From Microbulbifer taiwanensis (lineage in GTDB: Bacteria > Pseudomonadota > Gammaproteobacteria > Pseudomonadales > Cellvibrionaceae): a stretch of DNA of 35,362 nucleotides. Of this stretch, positions 8,699 through 17,601 are shown in pieces (positions within the stretch are counted from its first letter, which is position 1; each line of letters opens with the position of its first letter). The notes under the pieces were generated by a model. It made no database searches and was not told the origin of the DNA. It saw only the letters and a program-made list of their open reading frames with translations. The stretch lies in the NCBI RefSeq assembly GCF_014904815.1, contig NZ_JACZFR010000068.1, positions 1-35,362 on the forward strand, in the 5' to 3' direction. The position numbers and the translations under genes are program-made.

Positions 8699-9610
8699 AT
8701 GGCTATCCCGCACATCGTCGACAATCGCCGCGCCTACCTGCTGGCCCTGGCGGCGGTGCTCTGCTGGTCCACCGTGGCCAGCGCTTTCAAGCTGTCGCTG
8801 CAAGCTGTGTCGCCGCTGCAACTGGTGACCATCGCCGCCCTGACATCCACTTTGCTGATGGCCGCGGTGATCAGCTGGCGGCGGCGCTGGAATCTGGTTC
8901 CCGGCGCCTGGCAGCAGAACCGGCCCTGGTATCTTGTCCTGGGTTTCTGCAATCCTTTTCTCTATTACCTGGTGCTCTTCCACGCCTATGACCTGCTGCC
9001 CGCGCAGCAGGCGCAGCCGCTCAATTACACCTGGGGCATACTGCTGGCGCTGCTGTCGGTACCGGTGCTGAAACAGCAGTTGCGCCGCCGGGACCTGGTG
9101 GCCGCGCTGGTCTGCTACAGTGGCGTGCTGGTGATCGTCACGCGTGGCCAGCTGCTGGGACTACAATTCGACCAGCCGCTGGGCGTGGCCCTGGCACTGT
9201 TCAGCACATTGATCTGGTGCTGCTATTGGTTGCTGAACACGCGCATCGGCGGCAGTGCGGAGATCAACCTGCTGCTCAGCTTCCTGTGCGGCCTGCCGTG
9301 GTTGGGGGCGGCGTTGATGGTCCAGGGCGACTGGCAATGGCCGCCGCTGGCCGGCTGGCTGGGTGCCATCTATGTGGGACTGTTTGAAATGGGGATCGCC
9401 TTCCTGCTGTGGCAGGCGGCCATGATGTGTTGCGACAATACCGCGCGCATCAGTAACCTGATTTACCTCTCCCCGCCGCTATCCTTGCTATTGATTGCGC
9501 TTTTGGTCGGCGAGAGGATTCATATGGCAACCATTGTCGGCCTGTTTTTGATTATGCTCGGCGTGGCCATTCAGCAGGGGATGTTGCGCCGGTTGATCTA
9601 CAGGGGTTGA
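8699..9610 (+). CDS. EamA/DMT-family membrane transporter
   Basis: The 303-residue product has about ten hydrophobic segments in two similar halves, as in EamA drug/metabolite transporters that export amino acids or other small metabolites. Family features include AVLCWSTVASAFK in helix 1, PLNYTWGILLALLSV near residue 110 and YLSPPLSLLLIALLVGE near residue 260. The ATG at 8699 is chosen; the frame also has a TTG immediately before it. It follows the Lrp-family gene on the same strand, so amino-acid export under Lrp control is plausible but inferred. The substrate cannot be read from the sequence. Confidence 0.88.
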   Translation: MAIPHIVDNRRAYLLALAAVLCWSTVASAFKLSLQAVSPLQLVTIAALTSTLLMAAVISWRRRWNLVPGAWQQNRPWYLVLGFCNPFLYYLVLFHAYDLLPAQQAQPLNYTWGILLALLSVPVLKQQLRRRDLVAALVCYSGVLVIVTRGQLLGLQFDQPLGVALALFSTLIWCCYWLLNTRIGGSAEINLLLSFLCGLPWLGAALMVQGDWQWPPLAGWLGAIYVGLFEMGIAFLLWQAAMMCCDNTARISNLIYLSPPLSLLLIALLVGERIHMATIVGLFLIMLGVAIQQGMLRRLIYRG

Positions 9611-9626
9611 ACCTGAAACCCCGAGG

Positions 9627-9720
9627 TCGTCATACCGGCACAGGCCGGTATCCAGTTCTATGGCACCTGGGTTCCGGTACCGGATCAAGTCCGGCACAGG
9701 CTCTGCGCCGGAACGACGAA
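9627..9720. repeat. Dispersed palindromic repeat, type A, copy 3
   Basis: The block runs from TCGTCATACCGGCACAGG to GCGCCGGAACGACGAA. The outer arms match copy 2. Relative to copy 2 it carries extra bases in the right arm, including CCGGATCAAGTCCGG, itself a small inverted repeat. It begins 17 bases after the EamA stop codon and may act as a transcription-ending hairpin. Confidence 0.75.
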
Positions 9721-9728
9721 AGTACATT

Positions 9729-9772
9729 GTAGGGCGGCGGGGCGGCCATCCGCCGGCGGTCCCGCCGCTCTT
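9729..9772. repeat. Dispersed palindromic repeat, type B, copy 2
   Basis: TGTAGGGCGGCGGGGCGGCC matches the start of the block at 76-140 with few changes, and both continue into ATCCGCCG or ACCCGCCG. As at the left edge of the window, it follows a type A repeat after about 8 bases. It is shorter than copy 1 and lacks the central palindrome. Confidence 0.5.
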
Positions 9773-9822
9773 ACTAGAAAGAAATTTGGCAATCCAGTAA
9801 ATAAAGAATAAGCAGGTACTGT

Positions 9823-10980
9823 ATGGATTTCGCACTCACCGAAGAACAGCAGATGATCCAGGAGGCGGCGCGCCAGTTTGCCGACAGCGAACTGAAGCCG
9901 GTCGCCGGCGAGCTGGACAAGACCGGCAACCGCCAACTGCTGTTGGAAAAACTCAAGCAGCTGGCCGAACTGGGCTTTATGGGCATCAATATCGATCCCG
10001 ACTTCGGCGGCACCGGCGCCGGCACCATCGCCTTCAGCCTGGCCATTACTGAATTGGCCCGCGGCTGCGCCTCCACCGCGACCACCACCTCTGTAACCAA
10101 TATGGTTGCAGAAGTCATCCAGGCGGTGGGCAACGACGGCCAGAAAGCCAAATACCTGCCGAAAATCTGCAGTGGCGAATACGCCGCGGGTTCCTTCTGC
10201 CTGACCGAACCGGGCTCCGGCTCCGACGCCGCCGCCATGCGCACTCGCGCGGTCAAGGACGGCGACGACTATGTGCTGAATGGCAGCAAGCTGTTTATCA
10301 GCAGCGCCGAGTTTGCCGGTATCTTCGTGGTCTGGGCTGTGACCGACTCCGCGGCGCCGAAGGGCAAGGGTATTTCCTGTTTCCTGGTGGAGGCGGGCAC
10401 CCCGGGTCTGGTGATTGGCAAGGCTGAGGAAAAGATGGGACAAAAGGCCTCGGTCACCAACGAGGTTGCCTTCGAGGACTGCCGCATTCCCGCCGCCAAC
10501 CTGCTCGGCGCAGAGAACAAGGGTTTCCGCATCGCCGCCGGCGAGCTGGCCGGCGGCCGCATCGGCATCGGCTCCCTGGCACTGGGCATCGGCCTGGAAG
10601 CCCTGGACTGCGCCCGCGACTATATCCAGGAGCGCGAGCAGTTCGGCAAGAAACTGGCCCAGTTTCAGGGGCTGCAGTGGCAGCTGGCCGACAAGTACAC
10701 CGAAATGGAATCTGCGCGCCTGTTACTGATGCAGGCAGCCTGGCAGAAGGACGCCGGTATGAACTTCGGTCCAGCCGCGTCCATGGCCAAGCTCTACGCC
10801 AGTGAAAAGGCCAACGAGGCCTGCTACGTGGCGCTGCAGATGCACGGCGGAGTGGGCTATACGCGCGAGTTCCCGCTGGAGCGTATGTCCCGCGATGTGC
10901 GTATTACCACCATCTACGAAGGCACTAGCGAAATCCAGCGGCTGATTATCGCGCGGCACCTGCTGGAAGGTGTGCGTTAA
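9823..10980 (+). CDS. Acyl-CoA dehydrogenase
   Basis: This FAD enzyme introduces the first double bond in acyl-CoA breakdown and hands electrons to ETF. The 385-residue length is normal. It shows the signature FCLTEPGSGSDAAAM (about residues 127-141), the flavin-binding middle domain and the C-terminal helical domain with REQFGKKLAQFQ and MHGGVGYTREFPLER. The catalytic base is Glu366 in IYEGTSEIQ, the position used by short- and medium-chain members. The chain length or branched-chain preference cannot be fixed from sequence. It stands alone between the repeats and a terminator. Confidence 0.93.
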   Translation: MDFALTEEQQMIQEAARQFADSELKPVAGELDKTGNRQLLLEKLKQLAELGFMGINIDPDFGGTGAGTIAFSLAITELARGCASTATTTSVTNMVAEVIQAVGNDGQKAKYLPKICSGEYAAGSFCLTEPGSGSDAAAMRTRAVKDGDDYVLNGSKLFISSAEFAGIFVVWAVTDSAAPKGKGISCFLVEAGTPGLVIGKAEEKMGQKASVTNEVAFEDCRIPAANLLGAENKGFRIAAGELAGGRIGIGSLALGIGLEALDCARDYIQEREQFGKKLAQFQGLQWQLADKYTEMESARLLLMQAAWQKDAGMNFGPAASMAKLYASEKANEACYVALQMHGGVGYTREFPLERMSRDVRITTIYEGTSEIQRLIIARHLLEGVR

Positions 10981-10992
10981 TAGCCTCCATTA

Positions 10993-11029
10993 TTCCGGTG
11001 GCGGACCACCCGTCGCCGGAAATTTCTTT
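10993..11029 (+). terminator. Probable terminator of the acyl-CoA dehydrogenase gene
   Basis: TTCCGGTGGCG pairs with CGTCGCCGGAA over 11 bp, including two G-U pairs, with a 7-base loop. ATTTCTTT follows. It begins 13 bases after the stop codon. The T-tract is broken, so efficiency is uncertain. Confidence 0.55.
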
Positions 11030-11138
11030 GCGATGCCCCCCGACAGGCCTGCGTTATTTTGACTGTGAGAATTTCCGTCGGTGCATTGGGCTGATTGAAA
11101 GCAAAGCAGCTTCAAATGGCGTGACGGTTTCAGTCTCC

Positions 11139-12032
11139 TCAGATATTTTTCTCACACAGCGCAATAAATGCCGCTGCAGCTGGTGAGCGGGAGCGTTCAC
11201 CTAGGTCCATCACGCTCAGCTGGCTCAGCAGGGCGGGGTGCGAAATATCCAGCGTGCACAATTCGCCGCCTAAAATCTCCGCCGAATAATAGAATTCCGG
11301 AGCGATCAGCCAGGACTGGGTTCGCAGCAGAATATCTTTCAGCGTTGAATAATCACTGCAAACGAGCGATGGCAGTTGCCGGTTCGGATCTCCCGCGCTG
11401 AGCACTGCTCTGTATAGCGGGTTGGCGGCGCTGACCAGCGTGGATGCAATCAACGGATAGGGTACCAGGTCGTCAAAGCGGATATCGGCCCTGGCCCGCA
11501 ATGGATGCGCCGGATTCACGATGACCGACAGGGGAATATCTTGCAGATGTTGATACCTGATCCCGTCGATATCCCGGTAGCTGCCGGATCCGGCAACCAG
11601 TAAGTCGAGCTCCCGGCGCTTGAGCCTGTAAACCAGTTCCTCCGGGGTTCCCTCACTGACGCCCACAACAACCCGAGGATGGCTTTCGACGAACTCGGGC
11701 AGTGTGTTACGCGTGATCAGATCTTTCATTGCCCGCCCCACGCCGATGTTCAGGGTGCCGGTCTGAACATTGCGATAGAGTTCGGCCTCTCGCTGAATGT
11801 CGTCGATATCCAACAGGACCTGATCACAGCGGCGGGCCAGCTGCAGGCAGAAAGGTGTCGGCCTCATGCCCGCCTTGGAGCGCTCGAACAACTGCACGCC
11901 GAGAGTTTCTTCCAGGTTGTTCAGGCTGCGCGTCAGCGCCGGGTGCGTCAGGTGTAGGACCTCGGCCGCCCGCAGAATGGTGCCGTGCTGCACGATTGCA
12001 CGCAGGTGACGAAGCTGTTTGAGAGTAAGCAT
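11139..12032 (-). CDS. LysR-family transcriptional regulator
   Basis: The 297-residue product has the N-terminal winged helix-turn-helix of LysR proteins (LRHLRAIVQHGTILRAAEVL, then ALTRSLNNLEETLGVQLFER, residues 7-51) and a periplasmic-binding-like effector domain from about residue 90. It is divergent from the TonB-dependent receptor gene with 158 bases between, the usual LysR target arrangement. It therefore probably controls the receptor and the hydrolases that follow. The effector is unknown; the cluster suggests an ester-type nutrient or its breakdown product. Confidence 0.93.
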   Translation of the reverse strand: MLTLKQLRHLRAIVQHGTILRAAEVLHLTHPALTRSLNNLEETLGVQLFERSKAGMRPTPFCLQLARRCDQVLLDIDDIQREAELYRNVQTGTLNIGVGRAMKDLITRNTLPEFVESHPRVVVGVSEGTPEELVYRLKRRELDLLVAGSGSYRDIDGIRYQHLQDIPLSVIVNPAHPLRARADIRFDDLVPYPLIASTLVSAANPLYRAVLSAGDPNRQLPSLVCSDYSTLKDILLRTQSWLIAPEFYYSAEILGGELCTLDISHPALLSQLSVMDLGERSRSPAAAAFIALCEKNI

Positions 12033-12077
12033 AGCTATCGACGTGTCCCAAATTGACCAGGTTCAGGGTGAGGGCCT

Positions 12078-12131
12078 ATATGTAATTTAAAGTTTTATTT
12101 GGGAAAATTAAAGTCACTATAAGTTACATAT
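12078..12131. promoter_or_regulatory. Inverted repeat and candidate promoter between LysR and receptor genes
   Basis: ATATGTAA (12078-12085) and TTACATAT (12124-12131) form widely spaced inverted arms, 46 bases centre to centre, within the divergent region. The space between is AT-rich. TATAAG at 12118-12123 resembles a -10 box for the receptor gene, and a weak TTTATT at 12094 could be its -35 element. Arms around and upstream of the -10 fit LysR-type control, but no canonical T-N11-A site is proven. Confidence 0.35.
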
Positions 12132-12190
12132 TCGGCGCGCTAGTATCCGCTTTCGGCTCCAAAACACAATAAATAGCGGAGAGAGAACGG

Positions 12191-14485
12191 ATGAATAATC
12201 AGTCACTTAAGCCCCTTGCGGCCGCAATTTCCCTGGGCCTGATCGCGGAGATACCCGCTGCGGCCCTGGCGGCACCGGTGGTGGAGGAGGTGGTCGTCAC
12301 CGCGACCAAGCGCGCCGAGAGTATCCAGGATGTCCCCATTTCTGTCTCGGCTTTTACCGGCGACTACCTGGAGAATTCCGGACTGAGTGACCTCGAAGAT
12401 CTTGGCAATATCGCGCCCAACCTCGGTGTCACCAAATCCAGCCAGGCGGTCAGTCAACGCATCTCTATTCGCGGCGTCGGCACCGTCGGCAATAACGCCA
12501 TGGACCCGAGCGTGGCGGTTTATATCGACGGTGCCTATGTGTCCCGTCCGGGCGCCCTGCTGGGTAATCTGCAGGATATCGAAGTGGCTGAAGTGTTGCG
12601 CGGCCCCCAGGGCACCCTGTTCGGCCGCAATGCCGCCATGGGCGCGCTGAACCTGCGCACCAAGGCACCGGTGCTGGGCGAGGACTCGGTCAAGGTGAAG
12701 GCAGGATTCGGCGATTACGGCGCTTACCAAACAACCGCGATTGCCAACAAGGCGCTGGGTTCCCGGGCATCGGGCCGCGTCGTAGCCAGTATGGCCGGCG
12801 AGGATGGCTACGGGAAAAACCGCTTTGACGGTGAGGAGGGCGTGGGAGCGAGCCGCGCCGAGAGCCTGAAAACTTCGCTGCTGTTCGAGCCAGCCGACAC
12901 ACTCAGCGTGTTGCTGCGGGCCGACTACCAGGAGCTCTCCGGGGAGGGGCCCGTCATCGAGGTGCTGCCGGAATCGGCCACCCCGGAGCGATTGGCTACC
13001 CTGAACTACCTGGGTATAGCCCCGGACGTATCCGGCCTGGATCACGAGATCAACCAGCTCCACGAAGATGACATGGCGGATCGCCAGTGGGGCCTGCTGC
13101 TGGATACCACCTGGGATGAAGCGATCGCAGGCCATACCCTGCGTTCGATCACCTCCTACCGCGACTGGCAGAACCGCACACTGGAGAACTCGGTATTCCG
13201 GCTACCGTTGGAGGACCTGGCCCGCGAGACGCACTACTACAGCGACACCTTCTCCCAGGAAATCCAGCTGATTTCTCCCACAGGAGACAGCTTTGACTAT
13301 GTCGCCGGCCTTTACTATTTCCAGGAAGACTACGATATCGACCAGACCGCGCATCTGGGCAGCGCATTCTGCCCCATGACCGGCGCCGTCAATCCCGCCT
13401 TCGCGAGCCTCTGTGCCGGCGCTGCACAGGTAAACGTCACGCCTTCCGAGTTTTTCCAGCGCGCGGAATCTATCGCCGCGTTTATCCAGGGAACCTACCA
13501 CGCAACCGAGCAGCTGGATCTGACTTTCGGCGTGCGCTACTCGGATGATGACAAGGACGGCAGCTTTCTGGTGAAGTCCAATAACCCAATTGCCTCGGCG
13601 CTGCTGGCGGCCCCCGAAGACCACCAGCTCGCCTTCGCGGACGAGCAGACGACCTGGGTGGCCAATGCCAGATATTTTGTCGACAACGATATCATGGCCT
13701 ACTTCACCGTCTCCACGGGATACAAGTCGGGCGGCCTCAACTCGGTGATGACCCGCGGCGGTCTGACTGGCGACCAGCGCCTGTTTGATTCGGAAGAGGT
13801 GATGAACTACGAGTTTGGCCTCAAAAGTACCCTGCTTGACGGCAGTCTGGTGGCCAATGCGAGCCTGTACCGCACCGATATCGAGAACTTCCAGGATCGT
13901 TCATTCGAAAACCTGACCTATGTGATTGCCAATGCCGGGGAATTGCGCCAGCAGGGTCTGGAGCTGGATATGCAGTATTATCCGATGGACCAGCTGATGA
14001 TCAACTTCGGCTATGCCTATCTGGATTCCGAATTTCTCGAATTCGACAACGGCAGCAACCTGCCGGGCATGGCGGGCACCCGGGACCTGGCCGGTACACG
14101 CAACCGCTACTCACCTGAAAACCAGGTCAATCTGACTTCTCAATGGACGCAACCGATTGGTGACAGCGGCATGGCGTGGTTTCTACGTGGAGAAATGAAA
14201 TGGACAGACGAGGCCAATGTGGGGGGCACGACCAACAACAACCCGCAGACAATCCAGGATGCCTACGCGCTGGCCAATCTGCGTCTGGGCCTGACTTCCG
14301 GCGACGACAGCTGGTCAATCAGTGCCTTTATCGAGAACATCGCTGATGAAACCTACTGCAACGGCATGATTGATCAGCCAAACGGGGAAATCTTCGGCAC
14401 CATTTCCAATGGCGGCACCTTGATTCGTTGCGTACAGGGAGATCCGCGCACCCTGGGCATAAGCGGTACCTATTACTTTGACTAA
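12191..14485 (+). CDS. TonB-dependent outer membrane receptor
   Basis: The 764-residue protein imports a substrate across the outer membrane using TonB energy. A signal peptide ending near AALAAP is followed by a TonB-box-like EEVVVTATKRAESIQDVPIS, the plug domain (about residues 45-160; DPSVAVYIDGAYVSRPGA, VEVLRGPQGTLFGRNA-like segment) and a beta-barrel ending YYFD. The sequence type (AESIQDVPISVSAF, GPQGTLFGRN) belongs to the large TonB receptor group expanded in sphingomonads and marine gammaproteobacteria, often for organic nutrients rather than iron. GGAGAGAG precedes the ATG. The neighbouring LysR gene and downstream hydrolases suggest an organic ester as substrate, which is inference. 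Confidence 0.95.
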   Translation: MNNQSLKPLAAAISLGLIAEIPAAALAAPVVEEVVVTATKRAESIQDVPISVSAFTGDYLENSGLSDLEDLGNIAPNLGVTKSSQAVSQRISIRGVGTVGNNAMDPSVAVYIDGAYVSRPGALLGNLQDIEVAEVLRGPQGTLFGRNAAMGALNLRTKAPVLGEDSVKVKAGFGDYGAYQTTAIANKALGSRASGRVVASMAGEDGYGKNRFDGEEGVGASRAESLKTSLLFEPADTLSVLLRADYQELSGEGPVIEVLPESATPERLATLNYLGIAPDVSGLDHEINQLHEDDMADRQWGLLLDTTWDEAIAGHTLRSITSYRDWQNRTLENSVFRLPLEDLARETHYYSDTFSQEIQLISPTGDSFDYVAGLYYFQEDYDIDQTAHLGSAFCPMTGAVNPAFASLCAGAAQVNVTPSEFFQRAESIAAFIQGTYHATEQLDLTFGVRYSDDDKDGSFLVKSNNPIASALLAAPEDHQLAFADEQTTWVANARYFVDNDIMAYFTVSTGYKSGGLNSVMTRGGLTGDQRLFDSEEVMNYEFGLKSTLLDGSLVANASLYRTDIENFQDRSFENLTYVIANAGELRQQGLELDMQYYPMDQLMINFGYAYLDSEFLEFDNGSNLPGMAGTRDLAGTRNRYSPENQVNLTSQWTQPIGDSGMAWFLRGEMKWTDEANVGGTTNNNPQTIQDAYALANLRLGLTSGDDSWSISAFIENIADETYCNGMIDQPNGEIFGTISNGGTLIRCVQGDPRTLGISGTYYFD

Positions 14486-14532
14486 TCGATTTCGGAACCT
14501 GAATGGCCGCGACGGCGGCTGAATCGGCATTG

Positions 14533-14559
14533 GAGCCTGTAATTACAGGCTCACTTTTT
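14533..14559 (+). terminator. Terminator-like palindrome after the TonB receptor gene
   Basis: A perfect 20-base palindrome, GAGCCTGTAA followed by its complement, is followed by AC and five T residues. It lies 48 bases after the receptor stop and 12 bases before the hydrolase start. It may end most receptor transcripts while letting some continue into the hydrolase gene. Confidence 0.65.
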
Positions 14560-14571
14560 CGAGGCAAGAGT

Positions 14572-15825
14572 ATGCAGTTGATCAACTTAAAATCCCTCCT
14601 CTGTGTGGTCCTACTATCAGCTCCAACGGGTTTCGCCGAAGCGGCGGAGAAGAGGGGAGACGTTGACTGGCGTGTGCGGCAGGTATCCGCCAACTTCAGC
14701 AACAAAAACGAAGCGGCTCCCATTCATTTTCGCCAGCTGCAAAACCTGTATCCGAGCCGGAAGCTGGATAGTGCCAGTGGTACTTCTTTGCCCACTGCGG
14801 AAAAGCTGCTTTCCATCGACCGGGTCAGCTACCGGTTTGACGGACAAGAGCGAAGGCTTCGCGACTATATCGAGCAACGCCGTGTCACCGGCTTTCTCGT
14901 GCTCAACAATGGGGAAATTGCCCATGAAAGCCATTACTACGGCAGCAATCCGCATTCCAGGTCGATTTTATTCTCAAGCACCAAGTCCATCGTCAGCCTG
15001 TTGGTGGGAATTGCCGTAGATCGGGGAATGATAAAGAGCGTCGAGGATCCCATCGTCGACTATCTGCCGGAGCTGGCAGGCAGCGCCTTCGATGGCGCCA
15101 GTATCAAGAATGTCCTGCAAATGACTACCTCTCTGTATATCGAAGGCGCGGATACCGGCGCGGGAGGCGAGGGGCGCGATATCCGCGCGGCGTCGGCCAA
15201 GAGTCTCGCTTACGGCAAGGGCGATCTCCGGGGCCAGCCGCGTACCGCGCTGCGCAGGCCCGACAGGGGACACGGGGAGACCTGGGAGTACCTGAATACC
15301 AACACCCAGGCACTGACGGTTCTGATCGAGCGTGTCAGCGGGCAGAAGGTTTCCGAATTTGCCGAGCAATATCTTTGGAAGAAAATCGGCAGCGAGCAGC
15401 CAGCCTATTGGCTGATTGACCGAAATAACGAACAGGAGGCCATTGAACTGGGCTTCGGTGGCTTTATTGCCGGTCTGCACGATCTCGGCCGGCTCGGAAT
15501 GATGGTCGCCAGTGAGGGGCAATGGGCAGGAGAGCAGGTGCTGTCGCCGGAGTGGATTCGCGCCTCCACCACGGCGGACAACCCGGCCGTGCGCAACCTG
15601 CCCAGCCACACGATGATGGATTACGGCTACCAGTGGTGGATACCGCAGGGTGACAGGGGGGAATTTATGGCGGTCGGTTTTGGTGGTCAGTTTATCTATG
15701 CCGATCCAGAACACGGCGTGGTCATTGTCCAAACCAGTGCGGATTCGGAATACGAACCCGCGAGCAAGGAAGAAGCGGTCACACTCTATCGCGCCTTGGT
15801 CGAAGCATTGACCGGGCCCAGGTAA
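14572..15825 (+). CDS. Secreted serine hydrolase, class C beta-lactamase fold
   Basis: The 417-residue product has a signal peptide ending about FAEAAE and a beta-lactamase/esterase domain like that of EstB esterases and 6-aminohexanoate-dimer hydrolases. The catalytic SSTK motif is at residues 135-138 and the YLN motif with the active-site tyrosine at 240-242. A C-terminal GFGGQF takes the place of the KTG-type motif. These replacements favour an esterase or amide-oligomer hydrolase over a drug-resistance enzyme. The start at 14572 gives the signal peptide and has GAGG upstream; the frame could extend to 14503 through the terminator, which is unlikely. It acts in the periplasm, beside the receptor and the PhoD-like enzyme. 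Confidence 0.88.
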   Translation: MQLINLKSLLCVVLLSAPTGFAEAAEKRGDVDWRVRQVSANFSNKNEAAPIHFRQLQNLYPSRKLDSASGTSLPTAEKLLSIDRVSYRFDGQERRLRDYIEQRRVTGFLVLNNGEIAHESHYYGSNPHSRSILFSSTKSIVSLLVGIAVDRGMIKSVEDPIVDYLPELAGSAFDGASIKNVLQMTTSLYIEGADTGAGGEGRDIRAASAKSLAYGKGDLRGQPRTALRRPDRGHGETWEYLNTNTQALTVLIERVSGQKVSEFAEQYLWKKIGSEQPAYWLIDRNNEQEAIELGFGGFIAGLHDLGRLGMMVASEGQWAGEQVLSPEWIRASTTADNPAVRNLPSHTMMDYGYQWWIPQGDRGEFMAVGFGGQFIYADPEHGVVIVQTSADSEYEPASKEEAVTLYRALVEALTGPR

Positions 15826-15901
15826 ACAATTTGTCGAAAGCGGGTGCGATAGAGGTCAGATGCTGCATTGCGCACCGATTGGAATAGTCTGAGTAGTAGT
15901 T

Positions 15902-17533
15902 ATGATCGATTCAAAATTAAGTCGCCGCAACCTGTTGAAGATGGGGCTGGGCGCCACTGTTCTAAGTGCAACCGCCTGCTCCGGGGATTACCGCTCTCCC
16001 GACAACTGGTACCAGGGGGACCTCCAGCATCTGATACCGCTGGTGTCCCACCGATCGTTCAATATCAAGCTCTCCTTTCTGTCGGCGCGCGACAGGGCGC
16101 CGATTCTGAAGGTCGGCAACCGTTCCATTAGTGGTCGCCAGCAGGATACCCTGGGGCGATTCTGGGCATTCAGGGTTGGCGACCTCAGCCCGGATACCGA
16201 ATACCAGTTGCAGCTGCACGATCCGTCAGGTACTTCACTGTGTGATCCCTGGCCGCTGAAAACCTTCCCGGACCCGGCGCAAAAAGCCGAACGTCTGAGG
16301 GTTATCAGCTATACCTGCGCCGGCGGTCCGGACCTGCCGGTGTTGCCCGGCAACCGCCACGCTTTCAAGCCCGTCGTCTACCGCCAGAAACTGTTCGACA
16401 CCATTGTCGGGCAGAAGCCCGATATGGTGATCTCCAACGGGGATCATATCTACTGGGACTATCGCTCCTGGGTGAAAAACCCGGACAGCGCCATGGCCAG
16501 AATGGCAATTGATCTCTTCCTCGGCAGCTATGGGAGCTTCGATGAAAGCCTGCCGGTAAAAGGGACCAAAAACGAGATAACGCTGCAGGCGATTGCCGAT
16601 GAGCAGATTGGCAAAGCCTACGGAGTAAGATTCCGCTCCACACCAGTCTATTTCGTGACGGATGATCACGACTATTTCGATAATGACGATGCGACGCCGG
16701 AACTGGTGACATTTCCGCCCAACAATTTTCACCAGGATCTGCGCGATACCCTGCAGGCCCAGTACTTCCCGGAATACATAGTGGAGGAGGAGTTGCCGAC
16801 GGCTTTCCCGGGGTACACAACAGAAGAGACCATCGCACTGTCGACCCACTTCGGTGCGGCGCGATTCGGGGATCTCTTCTGCGGCGCCCTGTATGACTGC
16901 GGTGGCAAGCTCAACCTCGCTGGTGACGACGCGGGTCTGATACCACAAACCGTCGAGGACTGGCTGCTGGAAAAAACCGCCCTGGAAGACACCCGCCACC
17001 TGATACACATTCCTTCACACCCGATGGGCTGGACGGCCGGCAAATGGCGGGAGTGGTATCCGGACCTGATCGAGTCAGAGGACACCCTGCTCGCGGAGGT
17101 AAAAGGCGATGGTCAAGGCAATAAATTTATGTGGCAACGGGGCTGGTGGTCCCAGCATCAACGCCTGATAGAGGCGCTGTCGCTGCAAAAAGAGCGCAAG
17201 CCTCTAATTGTCTCCGGTGATCTCCACCTGCTTGGCGCCGGACAGATAAAGCGCAGTGGAAGTTTGGATCTTGCTTCCAATCCGGTAACGTCCATTCTTA
17301 GTGGCCCGGTCGGCGTTGGCGGACTTGGATGGCTGAGCAAGGCCCGCGGTCTCAGTGCGAAGATTCCCAAGTCACTGGTCGCTGAAGCGTTACTCACGCC
17401 ACGGGAGCGAAATGGATATACGCTTATCGATATGAGCCGAACTCAGTGCCGTATCGAACTCTACCAGTGCCCAGAAGGCTATGTGATGCCTAAGGATTTA
17501 AAGCCATCTTTACTCAAAGCTTTTAACGTCTAA
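15902..17533 (+). CDS. PhoD-like metallophosphoesterase, Tat-exported
   Basis: The 543-residue protein begins with a twin-arginine signal (SRRNLLKMG, Arg8-Arg9) followed by a hydrophobic stretch and a possible lipobox cysteine at 26, so it is exported folded and perhaps anchored. An N-terminal Fn3-like domain (about residues 45-120) precedes a calcineurin-type domain with the metal motifs NGDHIYWD (about 180), DDHDYFDND (about 258) and SGDLHLL (about 438). These match PhoD-family phosphodiesterases/alkaline phosphatases, which use Fe and Ca. The exact ester is unknown. It follows the serine hydrolase after 76 bases. A degraded relative lies inverted just downstream at 17602-18508. Confidence 0.88.
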   Translation: MIDSKLSRRNLLKMGLGATVLSATACSGDYRSPDNWYQGDLQHLIPLVSHRSFNIKLSFLSARDRAPILKVGNRSISGRQQDTLGRFWAFRVGDLSPDTEYQLQLHDPSGTSLCDPWPLKTFPDPAQKAERLRVISYTCAGGPDLPVLPGNRHAFKPVVYRQKLFDTIVGQKPDMVISNGDHIYWDYRSWVKNPDSAMARMAIDLFLGSYGSFDESLPVKGTKNEITLQAIADEQIGKAYGVRFRSTPVYFVTDDHDYFDNDDATPELVTFPPNNFHQDLRDTLQAQYFPEYIVEEELPTAFPGYTTEETIALSTHFGAARFGDLFCGALYDCGGKLNLAGDDAGLIPQTVEDWLLEKTALEDTRHLIHIPSHPMGWTAGKWREWYPDLIESEDTLLAEVKGDGQGNKFMWQRGWWSQHQRLIEALSLQKERKPLIVSGDLHLLGAGQIKRSGSLDLASNPVTSILSGPVGVGGLGWLSKARGLSAKIPKSLVAEALLTPRERNGYTLIDMSRTQCRIELYQCPEGYVMPKDLKPSLLKAFNV

Positions 17534-17601
17534 AGCCACTAGCGTGACAATCAGCTAGGTCCTTCTGAGGTATTCGAATGTCGCCCGGAAGCTGCCTGTG
17601 T

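Noticed and set aside
1..9772. Repeats as a CRISPR array
   Set aside because: The copies are thousands of bases apart, palindromic and variable in length, with no regular spacers or cas genes.
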